Shown: positions 56,175 through 64,000 of the stretch, piece after piece
How positions within the stretch are numbered: position 1 is the first letter of the stretch
Layout of the letters: the number at the start of each line of letters is the position of its first letter
DNA from: Prosopocoilus inquinatus
Lineage: Eukaryota; Arthropoda; Insecta; Coleoptera; Lucanidae
Direction of reading: 5' to 3'
Assembly: GCA_036172665.1 (NCBI GenBank)
Contig: CM069877.1
Coordinates: forward strand, 15,766,001 to 15,830,000
Length of the DNA stretch: 64,000 nucleotides
Program-made: the position numbers and the translations under genes
Notes under the pieces: model-generated
Told to the model about the DNA's origin: nothing
Database searches by the model: none
What the model saw: only the letters and a program-made list of their open reading frames with translations

Positions 56175-58597
56175 AATAAGTAAACGAAAACAAGGAATAA
56201 AACAACAAAATTAAAATGACAAGAAAACAAAGCAAAACAAAATACAAAAAAAAACGAATGAAGTGAAGTATAGAACACTGAACTTTACCCACAAAAATAA
56301 CATTAATAAAAAGGGGGAGGTAGACAAGGATTGTACTTTCGATTGCAGTAGTTAGTTTTCAAGCGACTTGTTAGCTTACCAAATTGAATCGAAAGGTCTT
56401 CTCGTAATCCAAAACAAAACTTAAGGAAACACAATTATTTTATATAAAGCAAAAATAATGATACTCAGTTCGGACGGTTTTAAGTACACAGTTATTCGCT
56501 ACACGGGGAAAGCTGCTGCCTTTCGTACGCGAATTTCAAGCTTGGGGAAAATTTACTGACTTTTAATTTAAATTAAAATAAAATTAAAATTGTAGTCCAA
56601 ATTAAAATCGCCCAGTACGAGGAAGAAACACGAGCTTTTCAGAAGCTGAAAGAAGGTTCGCGGATTAACTAACTGCAAAATCAAATGTTAACGTTTTTTG
56701 AATTATCTCGCGACTTTCCCCCCGCGTACCTGGATCGAGTTTGCTCACACTCTCAAACCTGGACCTAGGATGCTGATTCGACAGTATGTGCTAGATTAAA
56801 CTTAAAATGAAACTTAAGGATTTTATAAAATATCGTATAGCATTGAATACGCGAAAGATAAGAAATCATTCTACTTTTTCCCGTGAAAACCACCGTCGAA
56901 GCAGACCCCAGGGTTCTTAACGTCTACATAATACAGGAAAGAAATTGAATATTTTTTTACATTATACAAATTGAAGTTTTCGGATTCTTACAACATGTAC
57001 CCCGGCACTTTTTTCTAAGAACCTGATCAGGAAGCAACGCTGATGTGCATGTAAGTAGCAATATAGGAGAGTTTTATCTTAAAGTTTTGAACGCAGTGTG
57101 ATATTTAATTCTTCAGTTCTTAGATCCGCGTATTTCCAGGGCGAATTCTATTACACATAAAAACTAATAGGCAACAAGAGATAATTCGGGTCCAAATTAG
57201 CTTTGTAACCCGGTGAGATTCGGAGCTCCCTTAAGCGTTTTGCCGCTATCGATCCGGAATTACAATTGTCTCTAAAGCAACGCCTGGGGAAATACTATGG
57301 CGGAGCGTGTCGACAATATTACACCCTGTCCATCAATTACACGTGTTGTTCGAGGAGAGCTGTTTTGTTTATTTGGACAGAAAAAAAAGTTAGTTTCATT
57401 TGATTTTAGTTTCCTCTTCGAGTTCGTCTCTAATTACTACCTACTGTTAGGGAGGTCGTCATGTACTTTATTTTTTTTTGCACTTCATCATATCAGATCT
57501 CCCCGCTCCCACGCCAAAAAAAACTATGTGTTGCTTTTTTGCGATAGCGATCAGCATACCATAACAATTTATTTTACATCTCCGGAGAAGGCAAGGCCGT
57601 AACGCAAAATCTGTTAGCCATAAGAATCCATTAAACTTTTTATCAAGCGCAGCTCGGCCATTTTCTTTACAAGCTCGGCGCGCCCAAATCCATTCTCACT
57701 CCTTGAACGTCTTCTTCTTCTTCTTCTTATAAAGACAACAGACGAGGATGTTATTTTAAAAAGGTTTCGTTTTCATCACGAAGTCTTTTCTTCTTCCCCG
57801 CTAATCGCGATGTGGTCGGGTCGCGGCGATTTTAATTTATGCAAAGCAGCTTGTTTTGCCCATCCCCCGATCATCTCCGGGGCCCCACGTGGTCGGTCGG
57901 TGCTTATTATTATTTCGAGTGAAATTAATTTTAAATTAAACTAAACAACGATCTGAATTTCAAATAATACGTAAACAAGGCGATGAATTTCGAAATGAAT
58001 ACAAAAATATATTAACAATGTTAGTCTTTTGCTTGGTTGGTCAGTCGGTCGGTTAAGGGCGCGGGAATTCTTTTCTTTTTTTTTTTTTGGAGGAGTACGG
58101 TTTAAATGCGAACCTGACGTAAGGGGAAATTAAAACGTCCGCTTTTATTTTACGGCGTGGTGGTGGAATTGATCTGGTAGTGATGAGAAGCGAAAGAAAA
58201 TTAAGCACCCCGGCCACGTCACGGTAATCGATAACAACGATGTTGCAGGCCACCGCTTGACTAATGATGCTTGTAAAAACGTTTTTCGCTTGCGGGAGTA
58301 AAAGTAATTCATTTAGACCCATCACATCATTTCTGAGGGAGTGTATTTCTGTTTTCCTGGCAACGCTTCTGATTCGGGTCATGAGCTCGCTCTAATTTCG
58401 ATACTTTGGGTTCGTGTTTAAAGACGGAGAGCGAGTGAGGTTCCCACGGGGTAATAAAATGAAAGCCAATAAAATTTCATACTTCTTTACAATTCCGACA
58501 GACGCTTTTAGATTGACAAGGATTCCCGTTGGTGCTCTTAAACAAATTATCAGTAAAGTTCGACCCACCTCCTTCTCCACTGAACTAGAAACTTTTT
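56175..58597. other. unique region with GC-rich islands
   Basis: No transposon structure. A (CTT)n microsatellite lies at about 57708-57728. A GC-rich block at 57640-57905 includes TTTATGCAAAG and CCCACGTGG (E-box-like CACGTG). Frames of 101 (57297 plus) and 109 codons (58053 minus) lack domains. Candidate regulatory DNA, unproven. Confidence 0.35.
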
Positions 58598-58973
58598 TTT
58601 TAATAGTAATAATAATATTTATTTACCGCAAAGTAGGGGAAGATGGTGTATATTGGGACAGATTTTCTTAAATGTTCATAGATTGAATTATTTTGTAAAT
58701 ATAGTTGTGGTATTTAACTGTAGGATGTATTTTATGCTTGTTTATATAAAAATAAACAGATTAGCTAATAAAAAAGTAATGCGTGAAAATGAAACCACAT
58801 GTCCCAAAATATACCAGCAGTTTCACAATATACCACCTCCTGGTATATAGTGGGACACACGAAATTTACAATAAAAAATATATATAATACAAAATTTGAT
58901 TAATAATATCGTGAAATAACGAACCAATAAGTTAACACAGTAGTAACAAGAAGGATTAAATTTAAGATGCACT

Positions 58974-59740
58974 TTTAAGGCTCTTTTTGTACATGGGAAA
59001 TTGGGTCTAGTAGCTTACAAATCACATCTTGCTCTCCTACATAGTCTTCGTCTTCTTTTTCGGGAAATATAAACCTAGACCGTGATATCTTCTTAAGAAA
59101 ATTAATAAAATATTCATCAGCTACTATACCCTGTTTTTTAATTCGGAGGAGTACTTTGAAATTTTGGCGCGAGGTTTGTCTTTGGTAGCTGGCTAGAATT
59201 GAACAATGACAAAGGTCGTTTTTGGCGCCAAAATTTCAAAGTACTCCTCCGAATTAAAAAACAGAGTATAGTTTCAAAATTTTTCCAACATAATGTTTAA
59301 CATATTTTTTGTGCGGATACTGCACTAGAATAAAATCATTTAATTTTAATTTACTGTCAGTCAAGATTACTTGTTCAGAACATGATATATTTATGGAGTC
59401 ATCGCACTTAACATTATCATCAAAATCGTTCTCGCTTGATGATTCTAAAATTTTTCTTTTTATGCTTGTGGCTTTTCGTTTTCTTTCTAATTTTATTTTT
59501 TTGTTGTCTATCTTTTTCTTCTTCAGTCTTTGCTTTTTCTTCAATATTTGGTATGTCGGTCAAAATCTTTGATTCTACCTTTTTTCTTCCTCTACGTGTT
59601 GCTTTTCTTTCAGGTGCTTTTACATGCGGTCTCACTTCATCTGGAGTAACGAATTTCTTTTCAATCTGCTTCACATTCGGTGTTATAACACTGTCACTTT
59701 CTTCTGATGGTAAACAATATACATTTTCATTTACATGCAT
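58974..59740 (-). pseudogene. pogo/jerky-like transposase C-terminal region
   Basis: From 59740 down: DEVRPHVKAPERKATRRGRK, then SKILTDIPNIEEKAKTEEEK, lysine-rich segments, an acidic KILESSSENDFDD block and LNDFILVQYPHKKYVKHYVG. After the nested MITE the sequence resumes in another frame with DEYFINFLKKISRSRFIFPE and KEDEDYVGEQDV, stopping near 58974. This order (basic linker, acidic patch, D-x-V-L-V-x-Y...YVG, then FLxK...FxFPExED) is what I know from the C-termini of insect pogo-like DDE transposases. The catalytic domain is absent. Confidence 0.6.
59129..59266. mobile_element. MITE nested in the pogo-like relic
   Basis: Arms C(C/T)CTGTTTTTTAATTCGG, then AGGAGTACTTTGAAATTTTG, about 45 bp each, with TATA on both sides (TA or TATA target duplication). 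It splits the C-terminal transposase coding region. Confidence 0.75.
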
Positions 59741-60390
59741 TTCTTCATTTTCACTGTTATTTCCATTTCCTACTGTGCTTTGGCATCTGTTAAAAATGGA
59801 TCCATATATGTAGAATAAATCACCAAATCCGCATAATTTACTTTAGATGGTCCATAGTGGGACACGTCCCACTCTATACTAACTGTCAATGTCCCAGTAA
59901 ACACCATGACGCCATTTTATATTTAAAAAAAAATTAAGACAGCCGATGTTTTGGAGAGATTGGTTTTTTTAGACATACCTTTTATATGAAATGATGTATC
60001 CCTGCACACAAAATTTCAGCTATATTTTAATCAACTTCACACAGTTTTTACCTAAAATGCTTCAACGCACGAAAAAAATTCCTTCACCGGTAAAACACAA
60101 AGTCGCCGTAACAAAATTTGTAAGGTCAGTAATTAAGAAAACTGTATAACCACGACAATACTTCCCTTGAGTGAATACTTTTACTACAAAAAGCGTAAGC
60201 TAGTGTTTAATAGGAGGCTGAAAACAATCGTGTCTCAGTATATACCATGTCCCGGTATGAACCACTTTCCCCTAATCAATATAAAACAAAAAAAACTTAG
60301 AATAGATTAAGATTAAGATAAAAATAGATCAGAGGCGCTTATTCAAAAATTTATCTGCATAATAGTAAGTATGCTTAATTAACAATTGCT

Positions 60391-60771
60391 TCAGTTTATT
60401 TTTAAAACTGCTTTACTATCAGGTACCAAATCGTTCCATAATTTTTTAACTTTATTCAGATATGTAAGACCAGGGAGTACGGGACCATTTTGTGCAGTGG
60501 CTAAACGATTGAAAGGTGACCGATAGTCATCGTTATTTCTGGTGGGATAATTATGATAATCTTTATTTCTATTTACAAAAACATCAATTGATTTCGCGTA
60601 CATCAGAGCTGCAAAAATGTGTAATGAAGCTACAGTCATAATATTAAAGCAACGAAAAAGTTCTTTACAGATTACATTTGAGTCTAAACCGCCTATTAAG
60701 CGAAGAATTTCTTTCTGAATTTTAAATATATTATTAGCGGTAGCACAATTACCCCCAAAACAATATACCAT
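60391..60771 (-). pseudogene. non-LTR reverse transcriptase relic F, C-terminal domain
   Basis: 126 codons: KEILRLIGGLDSNVICKELF, RCFNIMTVASLHIFAALMYA, HNYPTRNNDDYRSPFNR and YLNKVKKLWNDLVPDSKAVL. This matches the C-terminal domain of Jockey/CR1-like polymerases, including the H-x-Y-x-T-R signature. Everything upstream is missing. Confidence 0.75.
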
Positions 60772-60785
60772 TATAACATTTTAAT

Positions 60786-61843
60786 TTTACACAAATTTTC
60801 TTGGCCAAAATACGCCTAGCGTATAGGCCACAATTTTCTCATCTTTGCCGAAATTTTCAAAAAAAAAAAGGTTTCGGAACTTGATTCTTCAGAGTAGGGT
60901 TCGCCGCTCTGTACAGCTCGGTGAAATTTTCCTCGATCTTTTTCGTACCAGCCGCCTTCGTGTTATTTGCGGCACAATGTATTTAAGTTTTCGTAATTTC
61001 GTGAAACTCCTGATAGCTAAGATAGGTAAGCTTATCTTTTCTTTTTTCTTTTACAAAATCCTAAATTTTTTTTGTGTTTGTAACACGCAGAAATTCAAAG
61101 AGGGTTCTTGTTTAATTGCCGTTGAAATTAATCCCGAAGGGTGTGGTCGCTCGAAGGACACCATTTTACTCACGTGTTTCGAGAAAAGTCCTTGGGCAAC
61201 TTAACAACACCAAGCCACCGGGCCACAATTTCCGCAAGCTGTTCCGAAAGGGAAATCCTTTTTCTTACCTAAGGGAAAGAAAACTACTGACCAAAAACCC
61301 GAACGTTAGCGGTGAGCCAATCAGATCATTTATTTTGTTTTGCCTCGAACTCCTTTTTTTTTGGAATTATCGGCCAACGGTGACACAAATTTAAATCGTC
61401 ACATTTTTATTCGACTTCAATTGTACCTATTTCACGGATTTATTTAATTAATTTTTAATTATTCATCTTAATTTTTTTATACATTTTTTTGCCTGATTAT
61501 TAAACCTTTAATTTACTATTTAACTATGCTACTATATAATTTGAATTTATATCAAAGGAATTGAGTTTTGTTGAGGACAATATGAACTGAAGTAAAGCTT
61601 TACTACGGTATATATATATTTTTTTGGCCATGTATTTTTCATTACCATTCACTTTAAATATTTTTTTTGGTATATTATTTACACAATTACCATTCATTTT
61701 GTAGTTTACTTGAACTATTAATTAAATGTACTTTATTACACAGGTGTCTATTTTTTTTGTTTCATTCTATAATATGCTACATTTTTTTTTTTTTGAAACG
61801 AGAGTCAGTAACATTTTTCCTAAATATTTTCCAACTTCATTTA
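60786..61843. other. unassigned sequence
   Basis: A 119-codon plus-strand frame (60845-61204) has no domain and contains a Phe/Lys-rich stretch. 61400-61840 is T-rich and may include the 3' region of relic C. No splice structure proposed. Confidence 0.35.
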
Positions 61844-62197
61844 TTATTTATTGGCAATTGTTTCCAATTTTGGGTAATTAATAAGTGAATGAATTAACCC
61901 GAAGTACATAATTCTTAAAGTTATAAAGACAACAGTATTCCGCAACCTATAAAATAAGAAAACTTGGATACTGAGTTTATTTTCAAGATATTGAACCTGG
62001 TACTTCCAAGTAAATTGACAATCAACTTCTTTATCCAAAATTTTAAAATCAGTAACACATGGGCCGTTGAGCCTAACTAAAGGAGAAGAATCCATTGCAG
62101 CATTTTTTGTCGCAATAGGTATAATTTGGCTTTTACCTATATTTAATGTTAAACCATTCCACTGACACCATCGATTTACTTCATTGAGAGTAATCAT
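61844..62197 (-). pseudogene. non-LTR reverse transcriptase relic C
   Basis: The frame emerges from the (ATT)n tail of relic B and reads TLNEVNRWCQWNGLTLNIGK then DFKILDKEVDCQFTWKYQV, the region just after the YADD motif. The upstream half is not in the window. The simplest reading is that relic B inserted into relic C, so the rest should lie beyond 64000. Confidence 0.7.
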
Positions 62198-63500
62198 AAT
62201 AATAATAATTTCTTTATTAGAGTAATATAAAGAAACAAGATTATGTATATACTAATATAACAAAGTATATCGGTAAATCTTATGAATAAAGTCATAATTA
62301 TTCTAACCACAAGGCGAGATTCAGCGGCGAAAAACCCTGATTTTTCATCTAAGTTAATCATTTGAGTTTTAATATAAAATAAATGCTCGCTATCCAGATA
62401 GGTCTCATATTAAAATTATCATGGCAGTTTCCTTGCGTATTTTGCATCAATCTCCACGCAGTGCGTTCTGAATATTTCAGCAAATAACGTTCTTTTAAAA
62501 TTTATTTACTTAATTTAAAGGTCATTTCTTTATACCGATGTGATAATTTGTTATATGATTTTTATGCATGGTAGATAAAAGACCGTTGGAATAACGATGT
62601 TCTATGTTTTAGTGGGGAAATCAGATTTTTATATCTCGTCGAAAGCATATGCACATCAAATCTGAAATTAATTTTACTGTATAAATAATCCGGTTGACCA
62701 GTCAACAGTATTTTCTGGTAGATCACGTACATAATGTTTGCAATCGCCTCCGGTTTTCCATGGATTACCAGCCTGCATCTTTTAGTTTACGTGAGATTCT
62801 GTCATATTTCCCTACACCGTAGACAAAACGCAAACAAGAGTTTTGTATTTTTTGTATACGATTTGAAGTTAATCTATCTAATGCAGGATGATAGACGGGC
62901 ACACAATAATTAAAGTGAGAAAGAACAAATGACTCACACAAGCGAATTTTTACTTTTATCGGAAGGTAGTTTCTGTGGGGATATAATTTTTTCAAAGATG
63001 TGTATGCATTCTTCAGGTATTGGGTTACCTGATGTCTATATCGAAAACTGTTATCTAAGACAAGCCCTAAGCTTTTAGCTTTGGTTACAATAGGTATTTT
63101 ATCATGATCCATTTTAACAGTAATTGAGTTACTTACATTTGTGCAGACATTTTTCTTACCAAATAATAATACGGCGGATTTATCAGGTTTTATTTTGAGA
63201 GAATGTAGACAAGACAAGTTTTGTAAAATATTCAGATCAGCATTGATTTCAGACACAGCTTCTTCTAAATCAACCGGTTTGAAGGAATGATACAGCTGAG
63301 TATCATCCGCGTAAACGTGCATTTTGCAAAGTTGAATGTGTTTATGGAAGTTGGATGTATAAATAGAGAATAGAATTGGTCCCAATACAGACCCCTGAGG
63401 TACACCACACGATAATTTTTGGGTCTTAGATTTAGAATTATTTAAAATTACACTGTGACTTCGGTCCTGCAAGTTGATAGTAGAGTACCGTGCTCTATAG

Positions 63501-63924
63501 CAGGCGTGGGCATAAAATACGAGAAGAGCGAGGACATAGTGTCCCCCACTATTCGATAGGAATCAATGAAACGTCAATAAGAATGAGCCAGCCTGCCAGC
63601 CGATCGTGTACCAACAAAAATTATAAAACATGTGACTCGCGTAAAATACAAATATGATCCAAAATTATGAATTTAAGTACCTGTGTTTTATAAACAGTAC
63701 AGGTAATGCAGAATGTATTATTTGCGGTAAACTGTTGAGCGTAAAACGATATAATATTGCTCGTCACTACAACATTTTCCATAAAGAATATTATCTACAT
63801 AGGTTTTGCATATCGTTGGTTGTTGAAATTGAAGCGACTGAGCGTCAAGCGGGAACCCGCACTGCCTGTGCGATGGTAGAAGGAGAATATACCCCGACAT
63901 ATTCTCCTCGCATGATTAGGCCTG
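63501..63924 (+). mobile_element. mini-hAT encoding a BED zinc finger
   Basis: Starts CAGGCGTGGGCAT, ends with the complement of CAGGCCTAATCAT, and is flanked by the perfect 8-bp duplication CTCTATAG (63493-63500 and 63925-63932). It sits inside the reverse transcriptase of relic B. The end sequence resembles hAT elements related to GTF2IRD2/ZBED genes. An internal deletion has removed the transposase body but kept the N-terminal finger. Confidence 0.85.
63654..63924 (+). pseudogene. BED-type zinc finger of a hAT transposase, truncated
   Basis: The frame starts MIQNYEFKYLCFINS. Residues 20-40 or so carry the finger: CIICGKLLSVKRYNIARHYN followed by IFH, giving C-x2-C and H-x4-H spacing of a BED finger. 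About 12 residues later the hAT sequence is lost, and the frame runs out through the element's right end. BED fingers bind the terminal repeats of hAT elements. If translated, this would be a short DNA-binding protein without a catalytic domain. Confidence 0.75.
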
Positions 63925-64000
63925 CTCTATAGTATCGAACGCCTTGCTATACTCGAGTAAAATGAGGACAGTTAAGTTTCCTTTATCACAGGCTGCCAAA

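Larger units (their letters stand above)
58636..60272 (-). mobile_element. pogo/Tigger-like DNA transposon, deletion derivative
   Basis: Ends GGGGAAGATGGT and complement of GGGGAAAGTGGT, with TA at 58634-58635 and 60273-60274. Subterminal repeats of a GTATATxGTGGGACA-like motif occur at both ends (58652, 58800, 58843, 59870, 60230), as expected for transposase binding sites. Only the C-terminal part of a transposase remains; the DNA-binding and DDE parts are missing. A 138-bp MITE is nested inside. Confidence 0.65.
58598..60775 (-). mobile_element. non-LTR retrotransposon relic F with nested pogo-like element
   Basis: The (AAT)n tail (about 58600-58615, then ATTTATTTACCGCAAAG) and the coding end at 60391-60771 are separated by a pogo-like element (58636-60272). 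Without it, the 3' untranslated region is about 150 bp. The tail closely resembles the one at 16381. Confidence 0.7.
62198..64000 (-). mobile_element. non-LTR retrotransposon relic B with nested mini-hAT
   Basis: The 3' tail (AAT)n lies at 62198-62213. Coding runs upwards to the window end and is interrupted by a 424-bp hAT (63501-63924). It continues beyond 64000, so the element is incomplete in this window. Confidence 0.8.
62571..64000 (-). pseudogene. non-LTR reverse transcriptase relic B
   Basis: At the window edge: KGNLTVLILLEYSKAFDTI, motif A with Glu in place of the usual catalytic Asp. About 30 residues are missing after LLS (deletion plus frameshift). Then LQDRSHSVILNNS, motif B CGVPQGSVLGPILFSIYT and motif C VYADDTQLYHSF. 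Thumb and C-terminal parts follow: KSLGLVLDNSFRYRHQV, VLSHFNYCVPVYHPALDRL. After a frameshift near 62760 the coding ends ISPLKHRTSLFQRSFIYHA at about 62571. Partial at the window end. Confidence 0.85.

Noticed and set aside
55813..56292. 159-codon minus-strand frame over the LTR-like repeat
   Set aside because: The first part is translation of AT runs; the shared part is explained by the 387-bp DNA repeat and is not conserved in the 36-kb copy.

Overview
The window looks like repeat-rich, AT-rich nuclear DNA of an insect, possibly a beetle; the species cannot be fixed from sequence alone. The support is the mix of mobile elements: D,D34D mariner transposases, Jockey/CR1-like non-LTR reverse transcriptases with (AAT)n tails, hAT elements with 8-bp target duplications, a pogo/Tigger-like remnant, Harbinger-like MITEs and many long foldback elements. 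I found no convincing host exon, tRNA or rRNA gene. The window is best read as an intergenic region or a very large intron. Nearly all recognisable coding sequence belongs to broken transposons.

Layout. 0-5 kb: a 1-kb foldback, a GC-rich minisatellite with a higher-order repeat, and T-rich low-complexity DNA. 5.1-8.4 kb: one hAT element (perfect 8-bp TSD) carrying a 1.3-kb LTR-like insertion and a second, smaller hAT. 8.5-12 kb: an LTR-like fragment, a degenerate T-rich array and a foldback. 17.4-19.0 kb: a second LTR-like copy with a 4-bp TSD. 21.9-23.6 kb: a reverse transcriptase relic split by a foldback with a 14-bp TSD. 24-25.1 kb: a Tc1-like TIR element. 28.1-32.1 kb: a tandem array interrupted by two TIR/foldback elements. 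32.2-34.4 kb: a mariner with a foldback inside it. 36.3-40.8 kb: reverse transcriptase pieces, then a mariner interrupted by a 2.1-kb foldback. 43.7-47.5 kb: the most complete non-LTR retrotransposon (ORF1, endonuclease, reverse transcriptase, tail). 48.3-49 kb: a Harbinger-like MITE and another long-TSD foldback. 51.3-52.4 kb: a reverse transcriptase 3' end hit by a second mariner. 55-56.2 kb: a pair of 387-bp direct repeats. 58.6-64 kb: three nested minus-strand reverse transcriptase relics carrying a pogo-like remnant and a mini-hAT that still encodes a BED zinc finger.

The genes do not work together as a pathway; the layers record successive insertions. The most unusual item is a family of four small foldback elements (11.1, 22.6, 42.1 and 48.6 kb). 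Each has a 12-15 bp target duplication, longer than usual for DDE transposons, and two copies have opposite ends duplicated as perfect inverted repeats. All element names used here (FB-A, FB-1 and so on) are local labels.
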